64,000 nt of DNA from Chelonoidis abingdonii (GCF_003597395.2 NC_133778.1:12648211-12712210); one strand, 5' to 3'; positions 31,554-42,617 are shown, counted from the first letter of the stretch. The notes: generated by a model from the sequence alone, not told the origin. Numbers and translations: made by a program.

Positions 31554-33454
31554 CCCATATAATATAGTTAAAATTCGCTACAAAGGGCCACACCTTGCCA
31601 AATCCACTTGGTTCAAATTCCCAGGGCCCAGTTCACCTTACACCTTGCGCAGTCCTATATACCAGTGCAAAGTGGGTGTAGAACAGTAACAGATCAAGAG
31701 TGGTAACATTTTATATCCACTTTTTTTCTGGTGTTCATGATTTACTTAAGTTGCAGGTCAACTGTGAATAGGGCAGTAAGCTTTAGTGGGCGTTTGGCTC
31801 ACGTAAGGAGCTAAATATTTAGCCACATGACTGTTGGCTTGAGTTTTGCCTTTGGAAAAGCCAAAGAATGTATCATCGGACTAGTCCACAAGCAGAAGGA
31901 CCTCAGAAAAAGGAATAATCTGTAACCATTACCTAATCTATTTTCTTTGTGCCAAGGGGTTGAAGTTAATGTGTGGTACCCACAGTTAATCCAAGAGCAC
32001 ATAGACAGCTCCGTTTACCCTTCTAGGGAACCACACTCTTCAGAAATTTTGATTGTTAGTTTATGTTTGGGGGGCGGCTGTGTCCAAGCTGTGAAAAACC
32101 TGGATTTCACAGTGGTTTGAAGGTTTTCTATTTTTTGCTTGGGAGGAGCATGAGGGGATGGTTTTTAAAAATGTTTTGAACTTCTGCCATCACACATTTA
32201 CAAAAATTTAATGTATATTTAAGTTTTTTGGTACTAGAAATCTGTTTTGGTTACACTTGATATTAATGTTACATTTATAAATAGTTTATAAAGGGTTACT
32301 AAATGATGATAGAGGTCTTAATAAGTGGCTAATCAATTGTTATAGATATTATAAAGTCCAGAAGGTCAAGAGATTACTTACAACAATCTAAATTGCCTTC
32401 TACTGACATGCTTATAACCATCAATAATATATACAACTCATGTCTGTAACATGTTTGTTTGCATCTATTACTCATTTATTAACCCTTCATAAGCCATTTA
32501 TAAATAGAAACTTAGACTTCTCAATTGTGAGTGTTCAGCACACTATTTCAACCTTATTGAGAGAAAAGTAACACCCAAGCCAGTCCCTAAAGCACATTGT
32601 GAAAGTTCGGAAAAAAAAAAAAATTGTCCCCAATTACCATCAGCAGTTGGTTGATTGAAAAAAATGAGGATTTATGGCCCAGCTTCTTAATAACACTCTG
32701 TCATGCTCTCAGGAAGATTTCATTTCTAAATTTGTATCCAACACATATGATGGAATTTGCAGTAGACGTAAGAAGTAGTTTGATGAAAACATAGCATGCA
32801 TTTTATACAACGAGGGGCCATTAATCTTTTACAAAAGCAATTGACAGGTTTTGGAGGGATGTGACAGATTACAGGTTGATGACAGTCCTGCTGCAGATGC
32901 CTTGTAAATGTGGTTTAATGTTATTAACAATGACGAAATGGAACCACACACAGCAAAATTGGAAAAATGATTCAGTGAAGTATGGAACCTTTCCATTACT
33001 TAGCCAACATGACTGATCCTAAAAATACAAAGGTCTTAATGTTGAGCCCAGAATGGGGAGAAGAAGCTGAAATTTGGTTGATGGCACATAGTTGAGTTCC
33101 TTCCCTCTCTCTTTTAGTATTTACAAATGAAAGTCCAGATTTTTTTTCCTTAAGTCTGTCTGGGAAGGAGGTTGCATCACAGATCATGGCCTCAAAAGGG
33201 GGCAAAACTGTGGAACTAAAATACTACAAAACTGGACAATTGATTAAAGAATGCAGTCAGTTATTTTAAAATAAAATTAATACTCCTCTCCAGCCAGCTC
33301 ATTGTCGAGCCAAACCAAACCAAACATGCCTTCACTGCATTGCGATTGATTTGGCCAAAGCTTTGTAATAGGAGATGAGCTTGCATGCTGAAAGTTTGGA
33401 ATATCCTTAAATATCTTGTTGAATCAAGGCCTTAATAAAAGCATCTCAGTGTCT
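31554..33454. other. No gene recognised
   Basis: AT-rich intronic sequence with A13 near 32612-32624; no repeat or coding call. Confidence 0.45.
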
Positions 33455-33600
33455 AAGGCCCTAATTCAGTAAAGCACTTAAGCATAGGATTGACATTAAG
33501 TACATGCTTCGATCCCATTGACTTCCTTTATAACCAATAGGGCTTAAGCATATGATTAAAGTTAAGCACATGCTTAAGTGCCGTGTTGAATTGACATAGA
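33455..33600. repeat. Palindromic foldback repeat (GCACTTAAGCATA ... GCACATGCTTAAGTGC)
   Basis: Left arm 'aattcagtaaagcacttaag' and 'cataggattgacattaag', right arm 'gattaaagttaagcacatgc' and 'ttaagtgccgtgttgaatt'. The arms are inverted over about 60 bases. It is the best copy in the window of the family also at 5905 and 22040. Confidence 0.75.
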
Positions 33601-33687
33601 CTAAGTATGTTACAAAGTGTATCACATTGTGTATGTTTTGTGTTTCATTTCACAAAACCATTGTGGGTTTTTTCAGGTTTCCTACTT

Positions 33688-33720
33688 TATTATTATTTAT
33701 TTATTTATTTATTTATTTAA
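33688..33720. repeat. (ATTT)n microsatellite
   Basis: About seven ATTT/TTAT units follow 'attattattt'. Confidence 0.88.
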
Positions 33721-34189
33721 TGAAAAACTGTGTTTAGGTTGGGGGGAAAAATCACAACCATCCCAGATTAAATCAAACTTTTAATATTAACACAAATGGT
33801 TTTATTAAATGCTTATTAATTTCTACTTGAAGACAAAACTCTCATGATGGAGATAACTTTTAAATAAATGTTATTTAAAACCCAACTCTGTTTACTTCTC
33901 ATTTTTCTAGGGTGCAGCTTTTCTCGTCATGTTTGCTACTTACCAAAGCTATTTGGGCCTGGTTCTCGTTTACACTAAAGACATTTGCATCACTCTAGCA
34001 GTGCAGAGGAGCCTTAAAAGGGGTTTTAATTATTTTAAAAAAATAAGAAAAAAATTGTGTGTGTATATAGATATATATTTATTTTTTTTACATTGAGACC
34101 CTGACAGCTATCCAAAGTAAATTTTTGTGACTGTTCTAAACCCCTCTGAGGATGGGGCCTATAATAAAAATATTTGCAAGCCACAGATA

Positions 34190-34350
34190 GCAACACAGCA
34201 ATGGGCTTATTTTCCATGGTGATTAGTGGTTTTGGTTGCCCAGCTTCAGATACCTTTTTCAGAGGGTGGATGCTCAGCACTTTCTGAAAATCAGGCCTCT
34301 TAAAGCATCTCAGGTTGGTGTCCAAAACTGAGGCACCCGAAACCACTGTT
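34190..34350. repeat. Foldback-type repeat (CTCAGCAC ... TGAAAATCAGGCC)
   Basis: 'gatgctcagcactttctgaa' and 'aatcaggcctcttaa' match words at 37855-37905 and 58890-58985, pointing to a dispersed repeat near the next exon. Ends are unclear. Confidence 0.45.
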
Positions 34351-34540
34351 GAAAATATTGCCCACAATCATCATGAAGTGCGGGCCTTTAGCATCAGCAA
34401 GTCTCATGTTATAAAGATATTAAACTTGCCACAGATCCTTTTTTTAAACTGGGTAATAGTGGACTTAGATATGGCTGCACTATATTCTGATACAAGCAAT
34501 AGGATATTGGGTCTGTGTGTTCTGTGTTCGATGGTTTCTT

Positions 34541-34560
34541 GATGATTCTCTCCACTGTAG
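34541..34560 (+). other. IKZF2: 3' splice site (acceptor)
   Basis: GATGATTCTCTCCACTGTAG ends the intron at 34560. The polypyrimidine tract is short, but the exon frame fixes the site. Confidence 0.88.
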
Positions 34561-34728
34561 GTGAGCGCCCCTTCCATTGTAACCAGTGTGGAGCTTCTTT
34601 TACGCAGAAGGGGAACCTGCTGAGGCATATCAAGTTGCACTCTGGGGAAAAACCGTTCAAATGTCCCTTCTGCAGCTATGCCTGCCGGAGAAGGGACGCC
34701 CTCACAGGACACCTCAGGACGCACTCTG
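34561..34728 (+). CDS. IKZF2: IKZF2 (Helios) exon: zinc fingers 2 and 3
   Basis: The 168-bp exon completes the glycine codon, codes for 55 residues from ERPFHCNQC to HLRTHS, and ends with one base of the next codon before GTGAGC. It holds two C2H2 fingers (C-NQ-C ... H-IKL-H and C-PF-C ... H-LRT-H) joined by SGEKPFK. In Ikaros proteins these two fingers make the main contacts with GGGAA-type sites, and deletions here create dominant-negative isoforms. FHCNQC and the proline in [10 protein letters not shown] are Helios-like; Ikaros and Aiolos have FQC and FKCHLC. Length and phase equal the family's usual exon. The upstream in-frame ATG at 34515 is intronic. Confidence 0.96.
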
Positions 34729-34734
34729 GTGAGC

Positions 34735-35888
34735 CCCGAATGTCTCCTCTTCCTTTTTGTTTCCTTCCTTGTGACTGTTAAATCAAAGTAGGTTATGAAA
34801 TTGCAACCACGTTTCCTGATGAATTAGTTCTGGGCTCCTAGACACACCAAGTCCTGAACTCTGGGAAACCGAAAATCCAAATCAAGACTTTGTGGTTCAG
34901 ATCTATCTCTGTATGAATGAGCTCCTGCACAGATGCTGACACGTTTCCCTTTGCGCATCTCGTTAGATGCATCCTGACTTCGGGCGTTAGATTGTGTTGA
35001 CATCTTATGTCCTGAGCATCTGTAAAATCCCCCAAAAATGTATTTTACTATTCATGTCACATTCCCTCTTGGCACCTAGTAACTTCCAGACATTGGTAAG
35101 ATTTATAGACCCTAATCACTTGTAGGGCTCAGGCATGCCATTAAGCCACAGTGCTTCCTAAAGCATAAGGAGGATGTATCCCCATTGGAGAGAATGCACT
35201 GTATGCTTCCCCCTGATCAAACCAGCTCCACTGGAGCTATGGTCACATCCTTTCAAACCCCTATTGGCTCCCCCAAGGAGTCCAGTGCTATCAGTAGCAC
35301 TTGACTATAGCAGTCCCTGTGTTGAGGGTCATACATGTTGTGTGGCCCCTGCACATGGGCACCTCAAGGGGCCAGACTACTTGTACCCTCTCCACCCAAA
35401 TTCCTCATTTATGGGGTAGCCAGACACAACCTCTAAACCCCTGAAAAAGTGATAATCACCCACCATTATCTGTCCCCCTTGAATGTTCATCTTTGGGGGG
35501 GATATCTTTTACAGGAGTCTGTGTTTTAATTGTTGAATGAACAGAGATAATTAGACTTTCTGGAAACTGTTCTACTTCCTTTTTACTCATGAATTTGTTT
35601 GTCATATTGTAATATGTGATTCTTGGTACCCAGCAGAAAATACACATGGAGGATCATTCTTCTGACCATAACCGCTTGAAGTATAGTGAAAGAAAAAATA
35701 CTTCTATTTTTAAAAATGAATCATGACAAAAAAATAACCCATATTACAAAAACACACTCAATATGGTTTAAGGTTGTTTTCGTAAGATGACTATAGATAT
35801 TGTTACCTAAATATAGGTTCTTCACGTTTCCTGTGTGAAAATATAAGGCGGATCTTGTACTTTTTGCATGAGGATGAAATGTTGCTGT
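34735..35888. other. No gene recognised
   Basis: Sequence just after the donor; no named repeat and no coding segment. Confidence 0.45.
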
Positions 35889-35970
35889 TCAGTAGTGGGA
35901 TTTTTCAAAAGTGCCTAAGTCACTTAGAAGTATAGGTCCTGTTGGAAGCCAGTGGAACATGTGCTCCTCA
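35889..35970. repeat. Fragment of TTTTCAAAAGTGCCTAAGT repeat
   Basis: 'gggatttttcaaaagtgcct' then 'aagtcacttagaagtatagg' match the left arm of a palindromic amniote repeat. The right arm is not recognisable. Confidence 0.5.
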
Positions 35971-36299
35971 ATCATTCACTTGCACTTGCAAGTTCTGCCT
36001 TTTTAGTTTTGAACTCCAGCTTCATTTGAGGGGGTGCCTTCTATCTAAGGGGCGGGATTTTTTGGTTTACTGATTTCCCCTCACTGCACTGTATGTTAAT
36101 AGACTGGTCCTAATAGTCTAGAAAAAGAAGCTGATCAAGAAGGTCTAACAGAAGTCTAGTAGACTTCATAGAGTCTTTGCCTCTTCTTCCTTCCTAGTCA
36201 GAAAACTAGATACATCAGAAGTGAAACTTGGGAATGAAGATAATGATGAACTATGAGACCTCAGTCTGGTCTTAAGTGAAAGCACTACACTTTGAGCCA

Positions 36300-36400
36300 G
36301 ATCCAAGTTGAGCCGGTTTAAATCAGCTTTGCCCCACTTAAATCAAGCGAGTTTTATGCTTATTTGCACTGCTGAGGATCTGGCCCCTTATTTCAACATG
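36300..36400. repeat. GATCCTCAGC-type foldback copy 3
   Basis: 'gagccagatccaagttgag', 'ggtttaaatcagctttgcc' and 'ctgctgaggatctggcccc' form inverted ends related to the copies at 9205 and 9945. Confidence 0.55.
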
Positions 36401-36804
36401 TGTGAAACTCTTTCCTTTAAAATGAATTTTAATAATTAAAAGGACACTGTCAAATTAAACATCACATTTTTCTCTGAAATATTGTTTACATACTGTTCAT
36501 AACAGGAAACACCCAAGAATACTATAGGAGAAAGAGACTGGTGAGTTTGAACACCTAATTTTTCAGTTTTAGTCTGTGATTTTGGCGGCACTTTGTGTTT
36601 ATGACACCACTTAGCCAGTTTCACTGTTTCCCCTGTGTAATCTGTTAGTCAGTTTTCCCTTCTTCTGTGTGTGGGTCTTTCACACAACAAAGGAGGACAT
36701 TTAAAAAATAGGAAAATGTGATTGTAAACCCATAGAAATTAGCATCTCAAAGGCCGCTAAAGTACCTGGAACTTGTTTTAACTTTTTTTTTTTAAACGGA
36801 ATAG

Positions 36805-37018
36805 ATTTTGAGTTCATATCTTTTATTGGACCAACTTCTGTTGGTGAGAAAGAGAAGCTTTCATGCCACACACCGCTCTTCTTTAGGTGTGGGCAAGGCA
36901 GTCCGAGCATCTCACCTAAGTGCATTTAGCTGTGATGCTTGTCTTTCTCACTAACAGAAGTTGGTCCAATAAAAGATATTGCCTCACCCACTCTGTCTTT
37001 CTAATATCCTGGGCCTGC
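36805..37018 (+). repeat. Foldback repeat (TATTGGACCAAC family), copy 3
   Basis: Left 'tatcttttattggaccaact' and 'tctgttggtgagaaagagaa' are inverted at the right as 'tctttctcactaacagaagt' and 'tggtccaataaaagatattg'. The arms pair over about 45 bases, the best of the three copies. Confidence 0.8.
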
Positions 37019-37519
37019 CAGACCTACAATTGCACTGCACATCAATTTTGAGTTGACAGTTTCTCTTATTCCTATATTTTTTTGTGTTTCTATTTTCTTT
37101 GAACTTGCATAGTATCTTCATCCATGGACCTCAGAGTACTTAGAAGCGTTACAAGCTATATTGTGCCACCCTTATTCGCTAGTACTTTACACTGCAAGTA
37201 GCCCCAAAATGAAAGAGTTACTCAACACGTAGGTACCGCTGAACATGTGTAATTCTGGCATAATTTAACCTTAAATAATTAAGGGTTTGAACCTACAAGT
37301 ATATACTACTGTGATTATTTACCTTTTACTGACATGTGCAGTTCTACTAAACTACTGCATATATATTTTCTCCCATCTGTAGCCCCTTTGATTTCAGGAA
37401 GGTTATGATGTCCATACGGGATATCCATAATCTTATGCATGGGAGTAGACTCATGCATTGGACTTCACTGGGACTAGAGAAACTCATGGGAATTTAATAG
37501 GATAGTAACTGTTTGGAGT
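37019..37519. other. No gene recognised
   Basis: 37110-37180 has words suggestive of an old MIR fragment; otherwise nothing. Confidence 0.4.
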
Positions 37520-37695
37520 ATTGGACCCACAGTCCCACAACACCGCTGTGACACAGGTATATGCTGTTGTATGTTTATTTTACAACTCAGTAAATTGGGA
37601 CACAGAGGTTTGTTGTTCCAAGATGCCCAACAGAACTGGGTATAAAGCCCAGGAAATCTGACTCTGGCCACAGTCTAAACACCTACTTTTCTATA
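37520..37695 (-). repeat. MIR-like SINE fragment, minus
   Basis: 'ttttacaactcagtaaattg', 'gggacacagaggtttg' and 'aactgggtataaagcccagg' follow the reversed MIR order with heavy divergence. Confidence 0.55.
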
Positions 37696-38084
37696 CAGTT
37701 TATGTACCCAAGGAAGACTTCACAGGAAACAAAGATGGTGCCATGGCAGTGCTAGTCAGGAGCTTTCGGTTCTGTTCCAGGCTTTTCCTCACACTTCTCC
37801 TAGGACTTTGGGCAAATAGTCTGTAGCCTGATTTTTGAGATTCTGAAAATCTAGAACTTCTATTAAACTCCTTGGTAGGCTGGATACTCAGCACCTCTGA
37901 AAATCAGGCCATAATTAACTTCCTTATGGCTTAGTTTACATTTGTCCGACATAGGATAATATTTTCCTACTTCACAAAGGTGCTGTTAGGCCAAAGTAGT
38001 GTTTACCTAGTGCATTGAGATCCTCAAATGTGTATTATGCATTTTACCAAAAAAAAATTGATATAGATATATAATATTAAAAGA

Positions 38085-38300
38085 ACATTAAGATTGCAAA
38101 GTCAAGCACTCAAAAATTAGGAAATACCAGAATTAAGGTTGTTGGGGCAACCTTAATGTGGTCTTCTTGGACATCGTATTATAATACTGTCTTTAATTAC
38201 GTGATCACATACTTTTAGGAATTCTGCCTCATTCAGTACATGGATGGACTTGCTCTGGGAATGAATTAGGGTTGTGCAGTGAAGGAGGCTGTCATCTTTA
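38085..38300 (+). repeat. Interspersed repeat, copy 2 of 3 (unnamed family)
   Basis: 'aaaagaacattaagattgca', 'aagtcaagcactcaaaaatt', 'aggaaataccagaattaagg', 'ctgtctttaattacgtgatc' and 'tgcctcattcagtacatgga' run in the same order as at 6105-6320. Confidence 0.7.
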
Positions 38301-38333
38301 AGACCCCTGCATCATGTTGCAGAGGCTGGCAGG

Positions 38334-40397
38334 TGAGGGTATGTCTACACTACAGGATTATTCCGATTTTACATAAACTGGTTTTGTAAAACAGATTGTA
38401 TAAAGTCGAGTGCACTCAGCCACACTAAGCACAATAATTCGGCGGTGTGCGTCCATGTACCAAGGCTAGTGTCAATATTGCACTGTGGATAGCTATCCCG
38501 TAGCTATCCCATAGTTCCCGCAGTCTCCCCCGCCCATTGGAGTTCTGGGTTGAGATCCCAATGCATGATGGTGCAAAAACAATGTCTTGGGTGATTCTGG
38601 GTAAATGTCGTCACTCATTCCTTCCTCCATGAAAGCAATGGCAGACAATCATTTTGTGCCCTTTTTCCCTGGCAGACGCCATAGCATGGCAACCATGGAG
38701 CCTGTTTTGCCTTTCGTCACTGTCACCGTTTGTGTACTAGATGCCGCTGACAGAGGTGGTACTGCAGTGCTACACAGCAGCATTAATTTGCCTTTGCAAG
38801 GTAGCAGAGACGGTTATCAGTTGTTCTGTACCGTCTGCTGCTGTCATGGGTACTCCTGGCTGGCTTCGCTGAGGTCGGCCGGGGGCGCAAAAACAAAATG
38901 GGAATGATCCCCGGGTCATTCCCTCCTTTATGTTGTATCTAAAAATAGAGTCAGTCCTGCCTAGAATATGGGGCAAGTGTACTAGAGAACAGTGTATCAG
39001 AGAACCAGACAGCCGCTCCGTGTCAGATCCCACAGAAATGATGAGCTGCATGCCATTCTACGGGGGTGTCCCCTGCAACAACCCCACCGTTGCTTCCCTT
39101 CTCCCCCAACCTTTCTGGGCTACCGTGGCAGTGTCCCCCCATTTGTGTGATGAAGTAATAAAGAATGCAGGAATAAGAAACACTGACTTTTAGTGAGATA
39201 AAATGAGGGGAAGGCAGCCTCCAGCTGCTATGATAGTCCAGGCAGGACATTAAAAGGTGAGGGGAGGAGCCCAGCATCCCGCTGCTATGATAGTCCAGGC
39301 AGTACAGAATCTTTTCTTTAGACATGAAAAGGGGGGGCTGATGGAACTCAACCCCCAGTTGCTATGATGAGGACGTTACCAGCCGTTCTGTACCATCTAC
39401 TGGGAATGACCGGAGTCATTCCTATTTTTACCCAGGCGCCCCGGCCGACCTCACCTGAGGCCAGCCAGGAGCACTCACGGGCTGATGATGACAATGGATC
39501 AGAAATCCTATTGTACTGGTACCGTCTGTGCCACCGGGGAGGGGAGGGAAGATGCTGCTATTCATTGCCGCAGCACTGTGTCTACCAGCAGCATGCAGTA
39601 GACATAGGGTGACATATAAAAAAGTCAAGAAACGATTTTTTTTCCCTTTTCTTTCACAGTGGGGGGAGGGGGTAAATTGACGACATATACCCTGAACACC
39701 CCTGGACAATGTGTTTGACCCTACAGGCATTGGAGCTCAGCCAAGAATGCAAATGCTTTTTTGGAGACTGTGGGGACTGTGGGATAGCTGGAGTCCTCAG
39801 GACCCCCTCCCTCCCTCCATAAGCGTCATTTGATTCTTTGGCTTTCCGTTACGCTTGTCACACAGCACTGTGCTGTGACTCTGTCATAGCCTGGAGATTT
39901 TTTTTCAAATGCTTTCTCATTTCATCTTCTGTAACGGCTCTGATAGAACAGATTTGTCTCCCCATACAGCGATCAGATCCAGTATCTCCCGTACGGTCCA
40001 TGCTGGAGCTCTTTTTGGATTTGGGACTGCATCGCCACCCGTGCTGATCAGAGCTCCATGCTGGGCAAACAGGAAATGAAATTCAAAAGTTCGCAAAGCT
40101 TTTCCTGTCTACCTGGCAAGTGCATCCAAGTTCAGATTGCTTTCCAGAGCGGTCACAATGGTGCACTGTAGGATACCACCCGATGGCCAATACCATCGAT
40201 TTGCGGCCACACTAACCCTAATCCGACATGGCAATACCGATTTCAGCGCTACTCCTCTCATCGAAGAGGAGTACAGAAATCGTTTTGAAGAGCCCTTTAT
40301 ATCGGTATTAAGGGCCTCGTTGTGTGGACGGGTGCAGGGTTAAATCGGTTTAACGCTGCTAAATTCAGTTTAAACACGTAGTGTAGACCAGGCCTGA
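38334..40397. mobile_element. Harbinger-like non-autonomous transposon, 2.06 kb
   Basis: The element is 38337-40394. Its ends (GGGTATGTCTACACTAC and, inverted, GGCCTGGTCTACACTAC) share GTCTACACTAC, and TGA flanks both sides (38334-38336, 40395-40397). A 3-bp duplication fits PIF/Harbinger, though TGA is not the usual TWA. The right 350 bp ('gagcggtcacaatggtgcac', 'gtgtggacgggtgcagg') match a repeat I recall as abundant in turtles, whose longer relatives code a Myb/SANT-like protein. No transposase or Myb frame is intact here. The interior holds an inverted duplication (38690-38932 against 39400-39612) and three 50-57-bp imperfect tandem units (39200-39375). Confidence 0.8.
39200..39375 (+). 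repeat. Three imperfect tandem units inside the Harbinger-like element
   Basis: Each unit has a purine-rich start (aatgagggga, aggtgagggg, gaaaaggggg) and ends with 'gctatgatagtccaggcag' or a shortened form. Units lie at about 39200-39248, 39249-39305 and 39321-39375. Confidence 0.75.
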
Positions 40398-40437
40398 GTA
40401 GTGAATGAGGTAGAGGATTACTGGAAGATAATAGACA

Positions 40438-40880
40438 ATCTCATGGTTAAGGCACTTGAATACTGCCATGAAGAATTGGATTCTAACCCTGCCTCTGCCA
40501 CAGAATTCCTAAGTGGCTATAGACAAGTCACTTAAACTAACATTTCCCAGGTGAGAACTAAGACTGTGTTCCTCATTTTCTGGGAGTCTGATTTGCATAG
40601 CTTCAACTGAAGTCAATGGGAGCTGTGCCTTGAACATATAAAGTGAATTACAAGTGCTAAGTAATCAAAAAAAATCAAATCTTCGGCATCTCAAATTGGG
40701 CACCCAAAATTAGTGAGTACCTTAGACCTTAATCTCTTTGAGCCTCAGTTCCTCATCTGTAAAATAGGGATGATAATACCCCTTCCGACATGGAGGTGTT
40801 GTGAAAGTAAATTCATTAGTGTCTGTGAAGCACTCAAACACTCTAGTGATGAGTGCCATAGAAGAACTTATGAGAAAATT
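40438..40880 (+). repeat. MIR-like SINE, plus, interrupted
   Basis: 'catggttaaggcacttgaat', 'ggattctaaccctgcctctg' and 'agacaagtcacttaaac' form the tRNA-like head and core up to about 40545. The rest resumes at about 40725 with 'tctttgagcctcagttcctc', 'atctgtaaaatagggatgat' and 'gtgttgtgaaag'. The roughly 180 bp between them is foreign and carries 'cttcaactgaagtcaatggg' and 'gggcacccaaaatta', as in other diffuse reptile repeats. Confidence 0.72.
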
Positions 40881-40959
40881 CATAATTCTGTCTTCAGAGT
40901 AGGGTTTCCATTGTAAGTAGTAAATAAGGCCTGGGTCCACATATAGAACAACAAGGAGA

Positions 40960-41190
40960 AAACATAATATTGAATAGCTGCTCTTTAAGCGTCCATCTTG
41001 TGCATTGAATAAGGCAGGAGTCCTGTGGAAGAAATAGTGTGCAATCATATAATTACAGATTGTGTCATAATGCTTATGCACAAGGGTACTGAATTAAGGT
41101 TACACAGACGTCCTTTATACTGCCATTTTCCTGATTTTTTTCAGTGCTTTGACTTTGCAGCCTTAATAATGTTCTTCTTTGTGTGTTATA
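40960..41190 (-). repeat. Interspersed repeat, copy 3 of 3 (unnamed family)
   Basis: The reverse complement gives, in order, 'aagaacattattaaggctgc', 'aaagtcaaagcactg', 'aatcaggaaaatggc', 'aaccttaattcagtaccc' and 'acaatctgtaattatatgat', matching copies 1 and 2. Confidence 0.68.
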
Positions 41191-41944
41191 GATAACAAAA
41201 GAGCCTACATTAAAAAGAACATTTAATACATATTCTTGGAGAATTTTTTATATAATATAAAATATATGGAGAGATATGGATATAACACACAGAATAACTC
41301 CTGTAAATGTAAAGTATGCTTCCAGGGTGTATTTTTCCAGTTTTTAAAAATGTTATCATGATTGTTTGTAACAAATGTTTGTTTTTGTTTTGTTTTGTTT
41401 TCTTCCCCTGTTGTACTTGAATGGTGGCTTGTTATTATAGAGCTGTTCAATAGCACTGAACTAATGGTATCCTTTTTGTTTGTGAAAGGAAGCCAGTGAG
41501 CATTTGTTTTAAAAAGGACAGCACAGAAAAAATTGCACGATCTTAGCACAATCCATACAGCATCTAAGAAAAATGGCATACCTAACTGGGAGGTTCACTA
41601 GCCATGAAAATATCAATTTATGGAAAGGCAGTCGTCTTACTCTGCTTTACACCTCTTGGGTTGAAGTCTCATTTTTTAGGGCTTTGATTTCAAACCCCTT
41701 ACTCATATCAATGAATATTCACCATGCCAGTAATCTCACTGAAACCAATGGTTCTACTTGCATGAGTTAGCATTCTTCAGGGAGGAGTAAGGGCTGTCCA
41801 CTTCAGCCTTCTGTGACACCCTGGGCTCTAGTAATTGGAACATGCTCACAGTGGAGTGGAGCAGGTAAAACTTTGGGTATGGGCATATGAGGACTGGGAG
41901 CTAGGAGGAATTCTAATTCTGCCTGAGCTAATGACCCAGTCTGA
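41191..41944. other. No gene recognised
   Basis: AT-rich; includes (TTTTG)n-like words near 41380-41402. No coding evidence. Confidence 0.45.
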
Positions 41945-42135
41945 GCTTTCTAGTGTCTCAATCAGTCCAGCTGGAATATTGCAAGAACAAGCACAGCACT
42001 AAAAAAACAGATCACCCAAAGGTTAGGGAGCTATTACAGGAGTGGGTAGGCGAGGTTCTGTGGCCTGCAATGTGCAGGAGGTCAGACTTGATGATCATGA
42101 TGGTCCCTTCTGACTTTTTCAAGTCTGTGATGCTG
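41945..42135 (+). mobile_element. CR1 3' terminal fragment
   Basis: 'gttctgtggcctgcaatgtg', 'caggaggtcagacttgatga' and 'tcatgatggtcccttctgac' are the plus-strand form of the CR1 3' untranslated region seen reversed at 23185-23250. Only the end of the element is present, and the terminal octamers are decayed. Confidence 0.8.
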
Positions 42136-42459
42136 TTGCCACTGTGAGAGATTTGCTATAGACGCCAGTGGGGCCAGGAGTTCACTCAGTATTTTAAGCT
42201 GGACTTGTCTGCATTGGTTACATTATGGTTAGAAAAGAAGTTACACATGAGCCAAGAGACAACCCTATGGAAAAGAGAGAAAATGTATGATACGCATGCA
42301 GGGGTTGGGTTATAAGGCTCCAGATCCTCTAAGCTGTATACACGTCTACTTCTCATTTCTTTCAGGGAGAGTTAGGTGCCTATACACCGTTAAGGAGCTG
42401 CTTCCACCACCAGCTAACACAGTGTTTGATAACCCGTTGAGAGCGTGTTTTGGTGGTCA
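42136..42459. other. No gene recognised
   Basis: Short unique-looking stretch between CR1 and a MITE. Confidence 0.4.
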
Positions 42460-42617
42460 AATGCATGTATGGTGACCAGACAGCAAGTGTGAAAAATCAG
42501 GACAGGAGTGTGTGTGTGTGTGGGGGGGAGGGGGTAATAGGAGCCTATATAAGAAAAAGAGCCAAAAATCGGGACTGTCCCTATAAAATCAGGACATCTG
42601 GTCACCCTAAATGCATG
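42460..42617 (+). mobile_element. hAT-type MITE (TAGGGTGACCAGA ends), copy 2, with 8-bp duplication
   Basis: The element is 42468-42609, beginning TATGGTGACCAGACAGCAA and ending ACATCTGGTCACCCTA. AATGCATG stands directly before (42460-42467) and after (42610-42617), a perfect 8-bp duplication as made by hAT transposases. It includes a TG/G-rich run (42509-42535). Otherwise it matches the copy at 19485-19607 closely. Confidence 0.94.

Larger units (their letters stand above)
21426..34560 (+). other. IKZF2: IKZF2 intron between finger-1 and finger-2/3 exons
   Basis: The intron starts GTAAG (21426-21430) and ends TCCACTGTAG (34551-34560). It splits the glycine codon of the TGERPF linker between fingers 1 and 2, a junction conserved in Ikaros genes. 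It is 13,135 bp and contains the nested hAT/CR1 pair. Confidence 0.93.

Noticed and set aside
30868..31593. Several overlapping frames up to 130 codons
   Set aside because: They lie inside a GC-rich hAT MITE and read in many frames on both strands.
34515..34560. ATG-led extension before the finger 2/3 exon
   Set aside because: It precedes the acceptor CACTGTAG and has no match to the family; it is intron read-through.
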